Positions 1 to 8,651 of a DNA stretch of 64,000 nt are shown piece by piece. A program made the position numbers and the translations under genes. Source of the DNA: Dyella flava (lineage in GTDB: Bacteria; Pseudomonadota; Gammaproteobacteria; Xanthomonadales; Rhodanobacteraceae); the NCBI RefSeq assembly GCF_016904955.1, contig NZ_JADIKE010000025.1:58866-122865 (forward strand). The letters run 5' to 3'. Within the stretch, counting starts at the first letter, position 1. Every line of letters begins with the position of its first letter. Below the pieces are notes generated by a model, which was not told where the DNA came from, searched no databases, and saw nothing but the letters and a program-made list of their open reading frames with translations.

Positions 1-8
1 TAGTAGGT

Positions 9-515
9 TCATGCCGGTGTAGTCCGCTGTGGCAACAGGCGATAGCCAAGATGTCCGGCGATGTCGTGCAGCACGGCCAGCGTGCGCTCAATGTCGGGTG
101 GTGCTGTGGCGGGCGAAATATCAGGGGGCGCTATTTCGGCCAGTCCCATCTGTTCCAGCGTGTGCAGAAAGTCCTGTACCTGCGCCACCATGCGCCGGAT
201 ATCGCTGGCTGCATGTGCGGCGCTCGACATGCGTGCTTGACGCAATTGCCAGCGGATGCGGCCATGTGGCTGCACGTGTGCGTCGATCAATCCACGCTGT
301 TCCAATTCGCGCAGGAAGCGATACACCGTGCCGATGCTGGTGCCGGAATGATGTGCCTGCGCCGCTTGCAGCAAAGGCACCGCATCACGGGCTTCAGTCT
401 GCTCCAGCAGCGCATGAAGAATGGCATTGCGCGACGTAGTCAGCGCCAGGCCCTGCGCCTTGCAGCGCTGTTGCCAGATCTTTAGCGCATCATCGGGATC
501 AGGTTTCGGTGTCAT
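9..515 (-). CDS. Fur-like winged-helix transcriptional regulator
   Basis: The 168-residue product has the Fur-family DNA-binding half: residues 20-75 contain LTTSRNAILHALL and the recognition helix region SIGTVYRFLRELEQRGLI. Fur proteins are metal-dependent repressors. The C-terminal half here is divergent and lacks the usual HHH-type metal site and CxxC zinc motifs, so metal sensing is uncertain. The ATG at 515 is preferred over a longer reading frame because the Fur fold begins right after it, and it overlaps the end of the upstream PadR gene by 17 nt, which suggests co-transcription and translational coupling. The gene ends 8 bases from the window edge, so downstream partners are not visible. 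Confidence 0.75.
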   Translation of the reverse strand: MTPKPDPDDALKIWQQRCKAQGLALTTSRNAILHALLEQTEARDAVPLLQAAQAHHSGTSIGTVYRFLRELEQRGLIDAHVQPHGRIRWQLRQARMSSAAHAASDIRRMVAQVQDFLHTLEQMGLAEIAPPDISPATAPPDIERTLAVLHDIAGHLGYRLLPQRTTPA

Positions 516-1170
516 CCGGGCGACCCGTGGCGATCTCCGCGGCGGCGCGTTCAAGAATGGCCGCAACACGCTGCGCTTCAGCCTTGTTCCAATCTCCCGC
601 ACGCATCAACACGGCGTGCTTGAGTACGTGCATCGCCTTGCGCACGGCCAGCGGCAGCGACAGCTTGGCGATCAGGCGGGCACCGTGCCTGGTGCGCTCG
701 GTCATCGCCTCCACCGCAGCGCGGTTGGTATTGAGAAAGGCGCGGCCCTCGTCGGTAATCGCGTACTGCTTGCGCCCGCCTTGTTCGCTTTCTACCGAGG
801 CGTGGCCGATTTCTTCGAGCATGGTCAGCGTGGGATACACCGCGCCGGGGCTGGGCGAATACTGGCCGTGGAACATGTCCTCGATGGTGCGGATCAGTTC
901 GTAGCCGTGACGCGGCTGCTGCTCGATCAGGGCCAGCAGCAGCAGCTTCAGATCGCCGTGGCCGAGCAGGCGCCCGCCACCACGCCGCCCGCCGCCCTGC
1001 AAGCCGTTCCAATCGCTGAAAACATCACCATCGTGATGGTGGCCATGCCGTCCGCGCCGGCCGTGGAATTCGTAAGTGTCCCCGTCATAGCGGCTGCCCT
1101 CGTCCCAGCCCATGCCGTGCCTGTCATGGTGGCGGTGCATGAACCGGTGGAACAGGTGGTGCCTGTGCAT
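499..1170 (-). CDS. His-rich PadR-family regulator (YqjI-like)
   Basis: The 223-residue protein starts with a histidine-rich tail (MHRHHLFHRFMHRHH and a later RHGHHHDGD). It is followed by a glycine/arginine linker and a PadR winged helix at about residues 72-145 (LLLLALIEQQPRHGYELI, SPGAVYPTLTMLEEIG). The layout matches YqjI, the E. coli PadR repressor that responds to nickel and iron and controls a ferric reductase. Nickel or iron sensing here is inference. ATG 1170 is chosen because the His-rich tail starts there; a GAG lies 7 nt upstream. AT-rich palindromes just upstream look like its own operators. It overlaps the Fur-like gene by 17 nt. Confidence 0.85.
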   Translation of the reverse strand: MHRHHLFHRFMHRHHDRHGMGWDEGSRYDGDTYEFHGRRGRHGHHHDGDVFSDWNGLQGGGRRGGGRLLGHGDLKLLLLALIEQQPRHGYELIRTIEDMFHGQYSPSPGAVYPTLTMLEEIGHASVESEQGGRKQYAITDEGRAFLNTNRAAVEAMTERTRHGARLIAKLSLPLAVRKAMHVLKHAVLMRAGDWNKAEAQRVAAILERAAAEIATGRPDDTET

Positions 1171-1180
1171 GACATAACTC

Positions 1181-1227
1181 CGATATATCGAAATGCGTGC
1201 CGAAAAAGATATATCTAAATTATATCG
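1181..1227. promoter_or_regulatory. Candidate PadR operator cluster
   Basis: The leader of the PadR gene has two perfect 10-bp palindromes, CGATATATCG at 1181-1190 and AGATATATCT at 1208-1217. It also has a GATATA...TATATC inverted repeat at 1208-1226. PadR/YqjI regulators bind such AT-rich dyads and usually repress themselves. The cluster sits 10-57 bp before the start codon, consistent with autorepression. Binding is inferred. Confidence 0.6.
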
Positions 1228-1357
1228 TTTACAAGCCCTGCCCTCGCTGGCCGGGCTAGGCACGGCAAGCTCTGGGTTGGCAATGAGGGGGGTGGCCACG
1301 AAAACCGCGCCGACCCGGCACGGCGCCGGGCGGCAGAAAAGGGGTGGAACGGAGACG

Positions 1358-1389
1358 GAGGCCTTCCTCGCTGACGGAGGAATCGCCTC
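1358..1389 (-). terminator. Possible terminator hairpin after the sulfotransferase gene
   Basis: An interrupted stem pairs GAGGC with GCCTC and TTCCTC with GAGGAA around a 7-base loop. On the minus strand it lies about 45 bp past the sulfotransferase stop and is followed by a modest pyrimidine tract, so it is only a weak terminator candidate. The rest of 1228-1433 shows no gene. Confidence 0.35.
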
Positions 1390-1433
1390 GCGCGCTTCTT
1401 ACCTGGCGTTGGCGCAGACCATGACGGTCAGGG

Positions 1434-3455
1434 CTAGCCGCCATCGGTGCGATAACGCACCAGCGCATCGCCAAGCATGTCCTTCAGGGGATCCAGATAA
1501 GGCGCGAACTTCGTCCACTGGTCGAGGCCGTCGCGGAAGATCGGCTGGCGTACCTGTTCGGAGCTCGCGGTGCGCACACTGCGTGCGGTCTTGTGAAATT
1601 CCAGGCATGCCGGTTCGAACGGCAAGCCGCAAAAATCGAGTATGCGCCGCACATTGCTTTCCAGGTCATCGACCACGTCTTCGTGATACACACGCAGCAC
1701 GCGGCCTGGCAGTACTTCATCCCAGTGCTGCATCAGGTCGAGATAGGTGCGGTAGTAACGCGCGATGTCCTCGATGCTATAGGTGAATTCCTGCCCGCTG
1801 GCGAACAGTTGCTTGAAGTTGCTGAAGCAGCAGGCCATCGGTTCGCGCCGCGCATCGATGATCTTTGCGTTGGGCAGCATCAGGTGGATCAGGCCAAGGT
1901 GCCGGAAGTTGTTCGGCATCTTGTCGATAAAGAAAGGCTTCCCGCCGCGATAGATACGCGTGTCATGCAGGTATTTTTCGCCCAGCCTGCGGAAGTCCTC
2001 CGGCTGCATCTCGGCCAGCACGCCCGGGTAGCGCGGATCGGCCAGGTTCGGATCGCGTCCTTGCAGATCGAGCACGATGCGGGGAATGTCGGCCAGTTCC
2101 TGCGTGCCTTCCACCAGCGAGTGCGAGGCAAGAATCTGTTCGAGCAAGGTGGATCCGGCGCGGGGCAAGCCGACGATAAAAATCGGGTCCGGGCTTGGAT
2201 CGCCGGCATCCGCCCTGCTCGCCAAAAAGTCGCGGATGCAGATGTCGATCTGCCGCTGCGTATTGGTCTCGATGATCTCCGGGCGATAACGGCTCTCGGA
2301 ACGCTTTAGCGCGTTGCCCTGCTGGTAATAGCGCCACGATTCGGCGTGGTCACCACGATCTTCGAATGCCTTGCCCAAGGCGAAACACAGGTGACAACGA
2401 TCGACCAGCGGGGTGGCCGGCGTCGCTTCCTCGCTACACATGCGGGCGATTTCATCGTCCGAGAAGCGGTAGGTCTTGAGATTGGCCAGGCTCCAGTAGG
2501 CATCGCCAAAGTTGGGGCGTGCAGTGGTCGCCGCGCGATAGGCGTCGATGGCATCGGCCTGACGGCCCTGGGTCTTGAGCGAATGCGCAAGCGACAGATG
2601 CAGATCGGCCGCGCCGGGCAGCACCTGCAGAAGCTGCTGGTAGAGCGCGATGGCGCGATCGTGTTCGCCCAGTCCAACGCTGGCACTGGCGTACAGCGTG
2701 CGGTAGTCGAGATGATCGGGTTCAAACGCGAGCAGCTTCTCGATCTCCTCGCAGGCGCGCTTGTACAGGTGCCGCTCGAACAGCACGCACGCATAGTCGT
2801 AGCGCGCCGCGCGATAATCCGGCGCGATCTTCAGCACCGCTTCGAGCAGCAGGTCGGCGTCGTCAAGCACGTCGCGCGCCAGCCCGATCCGGGCGAGCAG
2901 GCGCATCGCCTCCACATCGTTGCCGGCCTTGAGCAGATAGGCGCGGATGATCTGCTCGGCAGGATCGAGTTCGCCATCCGAAAAATGGCTGGTCGCACGC
3001 ACGACTTCGGGTGCCAGGCGCTTGAGCGTGGCGACATGCGAGGCGGCAGTCGCCGCGTTGGCGGTATCGCCGGTCATGCGGTAAAGACCTTCGAGCAGAT
3101 TCCAGCTCGATGGCAGCGCCGGGTTGATGTTGACCGCGTGCAGCAGTGCGTCGATCGCGCGCGGCGCATCGCGCAGTACGACGTAGCAGTGGCCACGTTC
3201 TTCATGCAGACGGCTGTAACGGGGATGGTACTGTTCCATCTGCGCCAGCGTCTGCAAGGCGTCGTCGATCTGCCCCAGGTAACGCTGAGCACGCGCCATG
3301 AGATAGAGCGCCTCGTAATGACCCGGTTCCTCGGCCGCCAAGGCCTGGGCGGCTTGCAACGCCTGCGCGTGCAGGCCGTCCTGATGCAGTTGGCGTGTGC
3401 GCTGGAGTTCCTGCGCCACGGAGGTGGAAACGGGGTCGGCGGCCGCGCTGCTCAT
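1434..3455 (-). CDS. TPR-repeat sulfotransferase family protein
   Basis: The 673-residue protein has tandem tetratricopeptide repeats over roughly residues 10-390, then a Sulfotransfer_3 domain. The domain opens with the PAPS 5'-phosphosulfate loop FIVGLPRAGSTLLEQIL at about residue 421. Such proteins move sulfuryl groups from PAPS to hydroxyl acceptors; the acceptor here is unknown. There is no signal peptide, so it is probably cytoplasmic. It lies 78 bp downstream of a TonB-dependent receptor on the same strand, a pairing common in xanthomonads. A strong hairpin with a U-run stands between the two genes, so expression may be attenuated or independent. Confidence 0.9.
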   Translation of the reverse strand: MSSAAADPVSTSVAQELQRTRQLHQDGLHAQALQAAQALAAEEPGHYEALYLMARAQRYLGQIDDALQTLAQMEQYHPRYSRLHEERGHCYVVLRDAPRAIDALLHAVNINPALPSSWNLLEGLYRMTGDTANAATAASHVATLKRLAPEVVRATSHFSDGELDPAEQIIRAYLLKAGNDVEAMRLLARIGLARDVLDDADLLLEAVLKIAPDYRAARYDYACVLFERHLYKRACEEIEKLLAFEPDHLDYRTLYASASVGLGEHDRAIALYQQLLQVLPGAADLHLSLAHSLKTQGRQADAIDAYRAATTARPNFGDAYWSLANLKTYRFSDDEIARMCSEEATPATPLVDRCHLCFALGKAFEDRGDHAESWRYYQQGNALKRSESRYRPEIIETNTQRQIDICIRDFLASRADAGDPSPDPIFIVGLPRAGSTLLEQILASHSLVEGTQELADIPRIVLDLQGRDPNLADPRYPGVLAEMQPEDFRRLGEKYLHDTRIYRGGKPFFIDKMPNNFRHLGLIHLMLPNAKIIDARREPMACCFSNFKQLFASGQEFTYSIEDIARYYRTYLDLMQHWDEVLPGRVLRVYHEDVVDDLESNVRRILDFCGLPFEPACLEFHKTARSVRTASSEQVRQPIFRDGLDQWTKFAPYLDPLKDMLGDALVRYRTDGG

Positions 3456-3471
3456 GGGTGATCAACAACCT

Positions 3472-3500
3472 TAAAAAAGAGGGTGGGCTTGCGCCCACCC
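3472..3500 (-). terminator. Rho-independent terminator after the TonB receptor gene
   Basis: A perfect 8-bp stem GGGTGGGC/GCCCACCC with loop TTGC (3481-3500) is followed on the minus strand by TCTTTTTTAA. It lies 34 bp past the receptor stop codon and 17 bp before the sulfotransferase start, so it should limit read-through between them. Confidence 0.85.
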
Positions 3501-3533
3501 GAATTCTACTGACCTGCCTGCGGAGAAGGCAGG

Positions 3534-6209
3534 TTAGAACTTGAAGCCGACCTTCACCCCCAGCACGCGCGGACGGATCGGCACTTCCGACTCGATGAAC
3601 TGGGCCGAAGACGTGAACACGCTGGCGTGGTTATTGGTCAGGTTGGTGCCGTAGAGCGATACATCCCAGTTGTCCTTGGCGACGCCGATCGACGCGTCGA
3701 CGGTGGTGTAGCCGGCCTGCAGGTAACGCAGTTCTACCGTGGTGACGTCGGTTACACCGGCTCCGCTCGGATAGGTGGCCGGCTGGTTGTACATCGAGCC
3801 GGTACGGTTGAAGCCGGCCTGCGCGAATGCCTTGAAGCCGCCGTTGAACGTCCAGTCATAACGCAGGCGCATGTTGTACTGCGAGCGGGGCGAGAACGCG
3901 GGCACGCTGCCAATGTTGCCGAACGGATTGGCGAACGGCGATACGTCGCCAACGGCTCCGGTTTCGACGATGCACGAGTTGTAGCCAGCGGATCCCGGAA
4001 TATTGTTCACCAGACACGGCGAGTTGGTCTGCTTGGCATGGTTGAGCGAACCCGCGCCGATGATCGACAGGCCATCGGTAATCTTCCCTTGGAATTGCAC
4101 CTCCAGGCCATCCACCTTGTAGTTCGGCCCATTGACCGCGAAGGTGGTGTTGCCCAGCACCAATGGGTTGAAGAACTGCATCTGTACGTTGTCCCAGCGC
4201 ATGTCATACGCGGAGGCATTGAACAGCAGGCGGTCATCAAAGAATGTGGATTTGAAGCCGATTTCGTTGTTGGTCAGCGTATCGGGCGCATAGCTGATCG
4301 GCTTCTGGTACTGCGGCTCGCCGTCGAGTTTCGCCACTGCGGACGTCGTGCGGTTGAAGCCGCCCGGACGGAAGCCTTGCGAGAAGGTGTAATACAACAT
4401 CATGTCCGGCGTGATGTGCCATTCCAGGTTCGCGCGGCTCTTAAAGCCGTGATACGTGGTGTGGTAATTCATCACCGTGTCATTGCCCACGTACGTACCG
4501 TTGGGCACGTCCACCTGGGCGGACGTCGTATAAAACTCGGTGCCGGTCTGCCACTCGGAGTAGTGGTAATAACGTGTGCCTGCGGTCGCGGTCAGGACAT
4601 CCGGGATGATGTCATATGACATCGAGCCGAACGCGGCCTCCTGCTTGTAGCCACGCTCCGCGTTTTCGCCGAAAGCCGTGCCAGCGGGGAGTACGACACC
4701 CGGCGAGGACTCCGCGACGGCCACGCATGGATTACCGCCGGCAAGGGCGCTGGCGAGGTTTTGCGGTGTACAAGACGGAATCGTGTTGTAGTTGAACCGC
4801 ATGTGGTCGTCGATATTGAAGTCTTCATAATACAGACCACCGATGACACGGAAGCGATCGTCTTCCGGCGTGCTCAGCCGCAACTCGTGGCTCTGGTGCG
4901 TGCTGCCTACTTGGTCGTTCCAATAACCGGCTGGCGAATAGCAAACCGGCTTGCCGGCGCTGGACAGTCCCGCCGAGGTGCCGGTGCATTGGTAATAAAT
5001 GCCGCCTGCGCTGCGCGAGTAGTTGGTGTAGTCCTGCTGCTCGCTGATGCGGCGATTGGTATAGCCACCGGTGTACACCACCGAGAGGTCGCCGATTTCG
5101 CCGTTCAAAGTCCAGGCGCTGTTGGTGTCATGGTCGTTGTTCCAGGCCGGCACGAATGCGGTGATCTGGTTGACGCCAAGCGGTTGGCCGTCCGAACCGA
5201 CCGGGTAAGTCGAAGATTGGCCCTTGGCGTCCAGATCCTGGTAGCTCTCGGCGAGCAGGAAGTTCCAGTCGTCATTGATCTTCCACAGTCCGGACAGGCG
5301 CGCACCCTGGGTATCGACGGGATTCCAGTCGTTCTGCGCCACGGAGTAATTGTTGAAAACCGAGGTACCGCCGGCGGCCACGTAAGGAGCCATCGCGCCG
5401 CCACCGTCGGTGGGCTGGCGGGTGAACGTGCTCGGCACGTTGTCGATGTAACCGCCCTGATGATCGTTGTAGATCACGCCGCGTACCGCAAACGTACCGG
5501 GAATGATCGGCAGGTTGAGCACTGCGTTGGCCGAATTGTTCGGGCCACCGCCAGCGGTCACGCCGGCGCTGGCTTCGGCGCTGCCGCTGACTCGGGTCAG
5601 ATTCGGCTGATTGGTGATGTAGCGCACCGCACCGGCTTCGGCGCCACCACCGAACAGCGTGCCCTGCGGGCCTTCGAGCACTTCGACGCGGTCCATGTCG
5701 ACCATATAGATGTCGAGATTGCGCGCAGGGAACTGCATCGACTGGTCGTCCAGATAGACGGCCACATTCGGGAACGGTGCGATGGTCGCGCTGGACTGGT
5801 TGCCGAGGAAACCGGTGCTGAGGCCGCGCATGTAGATGTTGCCCTGGCCTGGACCGTTTGCGGCAAAGGTCACGTTGGGCAGGTATTTGATGAGGTCGTC
5901 GAACGACGTGATGTTCAACTGCTGCAAGGTGCTGGCGGTGAACGCTTGCAGCGTGATCGGAACGTCCTGCATGTCCTGCGCCATGTGCTGCGCGGTTACC
6001 GTCACCGTACCAAGCGTGGACGCATTGGACGTATTCGGTGCGGCCGGCTGCGCCGCCGGTTGATTGGCTGCAGCAGGTTGATTGGAAGCCGGTTGAGTTA
6101 CTGCAGTCGGCTGATTTGCTGGCGCGGGTTGCACAGCATCATCCGCGTAAGACACGCGGGTGACCGCAAGCGCGGCCAGCACCGCGCAAGTGATTGGATT
6201 GATCTTCAA
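3534..6209 (-). CDS. TonB-dependent outer-membrane receptor
   Basis: The protein is about 891 residues. It has a signal peptide (KINPITCAVLAALAV, cleavage near SYA), an Ala/Pro/Gln/Asn-rich linker to about residue 65, and a plug domain (LGTVTVTAQ; DVPITLQAF; LIKYLPNVTF). A 22-stranded-type barrel follows, ending in VLGVKVGFKF with the terminal phenylalanine needed for barrel assembly. It imports an unknown large or scarce substrate using TonB-ExbB-ExbD. An upstream ATG at 6251 would add 14 residues before the signal peptide. The TTG at 6209 is preferred because GGGGGA lies 8-9 nt upstream of it. A strong terminator follows the gene. The neighbouring TPR-sulfotransferase is a frequent partner, but substrate specificity cannot be read from sequence. 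Confidence 0.9.
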   Translation of the reverse strand: MKINPITCAVLAALAVTRVSYADDAVQPAPANQPTAVTQPASNQPAAANQPAAQPAAPNTSNASTLGTVTVTAQHMAQDMQDVPITLQAFTASTLQQLNITSFDDLIKYLPNVTFAANGPGQGNIYMRGLSTGFLGNQSSATIAPFPNVAVYLDDQSMQFPARNLDIYMVDMDRVEVLEGPQGTLFGGGAEAGAVRYITNQPNLTRVSGSAEASAGVTAGGGPNNSANAVLNLPIIPGTFAVRGVIYNDHQGGYIDNVPSTFTRQPTDGGGAMAPYVAAGGTSVFNNYSVAQNDWNPVDTQGARLSGLWKINDDWNFLLAESYQDLDAKGQSSTYPVGSDGQPLGVNQITAFVPAWNNDHDTNSAWTLNGEIGDLSVVYTGGYTNRRISEQQDYTNYSRSAGGIYYQCTGTSAGLSSAGKPVCYSPAGYWNDQVGSTHQSHELRLSTPEDDRFRVIGGLYYEDFNIDDHMRFNYNTIPSCTPQNLASALAGGNPCVAVAESSPGVVLPAGTAFGENAERGYKQEAAFGSMSYDIIPDVLTATAGTRYYHYSEWQTGTEFYTTSAQVDVPNGTYVGNDTVMNYHTTYHGFKSRANLEWHITPDMMLYYTFSQGFRPGGFNRTTSAVAKLDGEPQYQKPISYAPDTLTNNEIGFKSTFFDDRLLFNASAYDMRWDNVQMQFFNPLVLGNTTFAVNGPNYKVDGLEVQFQGKITDGLSIIGAGSLNHAKQTNSPCLVNNIPGSAGYNSCIVETGAVGDVSPFANPFGNIGSVPAFSPRSQYNMRLRYDWTFNGGFKAFAQAGFNRTGSMYNQPATYPSGAGVTDVTTVELRYLQAGYTTVDASIGVAKDNWDVSLYGTNLTNNHASVFTSSAQFIESEVPIRPRVLGVKVGFKF

Positions 6210-6251
6210 GACTATTTCCCCCGGGGTGTGGTAGGTGCGCAACACCAGCAC

Positions 6252-6773
6252 GACTGCCTGATGCTGTTTTAAGAAGCAGGCTAGGGGACAGCGATGAAAC
6301 GCTTATGACGTCGTCTAGTCAACTTGCGCAGCTGTCTAATAGACATCGTGTTGCGTGCCGACTGTCCCTGAAACGGCGCGCGTACTTTTGTGTTTTCGCA
6401 TGACAGCGTGATGTCGGGAAAACTTGTAATCGATGACATTCACTGCACGTCTTCGTGCACTTGCCTACGCACAACAAGAAGCTGCTGATCGCTCGTCGTG
6501 CCCGCGAAGAATGCTGCGCAAATAACGTGATTTTATGCGCTGGCGAGCTTCTACAGATGCTTATCGATATCAGCTACTTATCGATATCACTGCGATGCAG
6601 CGCGATCACGTTATGAAAAAAGCGACTTTGAAAATCCGCTGTCATCGCAGAAACAGAAGCATCGAATAGCAGGCGATCGTGTGCGCTTATCGTTTCGCAA
6701 CGTTCAAGAATTTTTTGTTGCACATGCCCGCCTGCATAAATCCGCGCGACGGGCTTGCTGATGATTGAAACAA
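6252..6773. other. 522-bp intergenic region
   Basis: This gap between the receptor start and the end of phnM must hold the receptor promoter. I see no convincing gene; a 75-codon minus frame (6574-6801) lacks family resemblance and overlaps phnM. The region is more AT-rich than its surroundings. The only clear structure is the short direct repeat at 6560-6589. Confidence 0.5.
6560..6589. repeat. Direct repeat CTTATCGATATCA x2
   Basis: The 13-mer CTTATCGATATCA occurs at 6560-6572 and again at 6577-6589, a 17-bp period, and each copy contains the palindrome ATCGAT/GATATC. A period between one and two helical turns could fit a regulator site for the receptor gene, but it lies about 350 bp upstream of that start. 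Confidence 0.5.
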
Positions 6774-7916
6774 TTAGAACGAACGCTGCCCGTTCACCCA
6801 CACGTTGCGCACGATGGGCAAACCGTCTGCGACACGCATGCGCACCACATCGGCACGCTTGCCGGTCTTGAGTTCACCGCGATCTTCGAAGCCCAACGCC
6901 CTGGCGGGGCTGCTGCTCACCGTTGCCATCGCACGCGGCATCGACCAACCTGCTTGTGTGTGCAGCAGGAACGCGCCATGCAACAGGCTGGCCGGCACAT
7001 AGTCGGAGGACAACATGTCCAGACGATCACTGCGCGCCAGCTCCAACGCAGAGACGTTACCCGAGTGCGAGCCGCCGCGTACCACGTTCGGTGCACCCAT
7101 CACGGTGGTAAGGCCGCGGGCATGCGCTGCGTCTGCCGCTTCTTGCGTGGTGGGAAACTCCGAAATGGTCACGCCAATGCGCTTGGCGTGCTCCACCTGC
7201 TGTGCATCGGTATCGTCGTGGCTGGCCAGCACGATATCGCGGCCTTGCGACAGCGCGAGTACGGCGCTCTCGTGCCTGGCGCTGTAAAACGCCTGCTGCT
7301 CGGTACGACGCTTCACCACGTCGGCGAATTCGTCTTCGGTCCAGCTCATGTGATGCTTGCTGTAGTACTTGCGGTACTGTTGCAGATCACGGAACTGGCG
7401 CTGGCCAGGCGTGTGGTCCATCAGTGAAATCAACCGCACGCTGGTGTGATCCAGCAACGGCTCCAGGATCTCGAGCAGGCGCGGATAAGCCAGTTCGCAA
7501 CGCAGATGGAACCAGTGATCGGCGCGCAATGCGCCGCTGCTCTGACCCGCAAGAATCGCGTCGTAGGTGCTGCGCAAGGTTTCGATGCGCACACTTTCTT
7601 CTTCCAGGTCGCCCACCGACAACGCGTCGAACACCGTGGTGATGCCGGCGGCGACGACCTGCGCATCGTGCGTCAGTACGGCGGGCAAGGATGGCCACAG
7701 CACACCGGCGCGCGGCATCAAGTGCTTTTCCAGATTATCGGTGTGCAGCTCGATCAAGCCGGGAATCACGTAATCCCCTTCACAGTCGATCGCGCCCGGC
7801 GCTTGCGTCGAACCTTCTTCAACCAGGCGGATCAGTCCGTTGCGGGCGATCAGCGTGCCGTGGATAACGCTATCGTCGAGCACGATGCGCGCATTGGTGA
7901 GTGCTAAATCGTTCAT
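6774..7916 (-). CDS. phnM: PhnM, ribose 1-methylphosphonate 5-triphosphate diphosphatase
   Basis: The 380-residue amidohydrolase-fold enzyme removes pyrophosphate from alkylphosphonate ribose triphosphate to give the PhnJ substrate. Metal-site motifs are visible: the HTDNLEKH box at about residue 59, and SLMDHTPGQRQF and LASHDDTD further on. Length matches the family. It is the last gene of the minus-strand C-P lyase operon, 33 bp after phnL. The start MNDLALTNARIVLDD is typical. Confidence 0.95.
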   Translation of the reverse strand: MNDLALTNARIVLDDSVIHGTLIARNGLIRLVEEGSTQAPGAIDCEGDYVIPGLIELHTDNLEKHLMPRAGVLWPSLPAVLTHDAQVVAAGITTVFDALSVGDLEEESVRIETLRSTYDAILAGQSSGALRADHWFHLRCELAYPRLLEILEPLLDHTSVRLISLMDHTPGQRQFRDLQQYRKYYSKHHMSWTEDEFADVVKRRTEQQAFYSARHESAVLALSQGRDIVLASHDDTDAQQVEHAKRIGVTISEFPTTQEAADAAHARGLTTVMGAPNVVRGGSHSGNVSALELARSDRLDMLSSDYVPASLLHGAFLLHTQAGWSMPRAMATVSSSPARALGFEDRGELKTGKRADVVRMRVADGLPIVRNVWVNGQRSF

Positions 7917-7949
7917 GGGTATCTCTGCGTAAAAGATTAGGCAGCTGGA

Positions 7950-8651
7950 TCAGGCGGCTTCGAGGGCTTGCATCGGAAACAGACGGGTGGCGATCTGGTC
8001 GCGCATGTCTTCGTCATGGAAAATGCCGAGCACGGCGGAGCCGGCGGCGCGGGCTTCGGTCAACAGTTCCGCCACCACGGCACGGTTGTTGGCATCGAGC
8101 GACGCGGTGGGCTCATCCAGCAACAGAATCGGGCGCGGCACGATCAAGCCCCGGGCAATGTTCACCCGCTGCTGCTCCCCGCCGGAGAACGTACCCGGTG
8201 GGAGTGACCACAGGCGTTCCGGCACGTTCAGGCGATGCAGCATCTCACTCGCCCGCTGCCGTGCGAGTTGCGGGCTGGCACCGGTCTGCAGCACGGGTTC
8301 GGCCACGATATCCACTGCCGGCACGCGCGGAATCACGCGCAGAAACTGGCTAACGTAACCCAGCGTGCGGCGACGCACATCCAGTACTTCGTGCGGGCTG
8401 GCCTTGGCCAGATCCAGCCAGCGGCCGTCATGCCGCACATGCACCGCGCCGAAGCTCGGCCGATAGTTGGCATAAATCACGCGCAACAAGGTGCTCTTGC
8501 CGGCACCGGATGCACCGGACAGCACCACGCATTCGCCGGCATGCAGACGCAGATCCAGCCCACGCAATACGTTCAGACGTGCACCGTGCTGATGGTGCAA
8601 TTCAAACGACTTGCTAAGGTCGCGCAGTTCGAGCATCAAGGCGGCGGTCAT
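7950..8651 (-). CDS. phnL: PhnL, C-P lyase ABC-type ATP-binding protein
   Basis: The 233-residue ABC ATPase has a Walker A (SGASGAGKST, residues 45-54), the signature SGGEQQRVNIARGLI and a Walker B (PILLLDEPTASLD). PhnL joins the C-P lyase core complex with PhnGHIJK rather than forming a transporter. Its ATG overlaps the phnK stop as ATGA, so it is translationally coupled. Confidence 0.95.
   Translation of the reverse strand: MTAALMLELRDLSKSFELHHQHGARLNVLRGLDLRLHAGECVVLSGASGAGKSTLLRVIYANYRPSFGAVHVRHDGRWLDLAKASPHEVLDVRRRTLGYVSQFLRVIPRVPAVDIVAEPVLQTGASPQLARQRASEMLHRLNVPERLWSLPPGTFSGGEQQRVNIARGLIVPRPILLLDEPTASLDANNRAVVAELLTEARAAGSAVLGIFHDEDMRDQIATRLFPMQALEAA

Noticed and set aside
4761..6272. 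A 503-codon plus-strand open frame
   Set aside because: It is fully antisense to the TonB receptor, whose plug and barrel motifs are clear. The antisense product is Arg/Val/His-rich without motifs, as expected of a shadow frame in high-GC DNA.
6574..6801. A 75-codon minus-strand frame after phnM
   Set aside because: It overlaps the end of phnM and has no motif or clear ribosome site. It cannot be fully excluded as a small gene.
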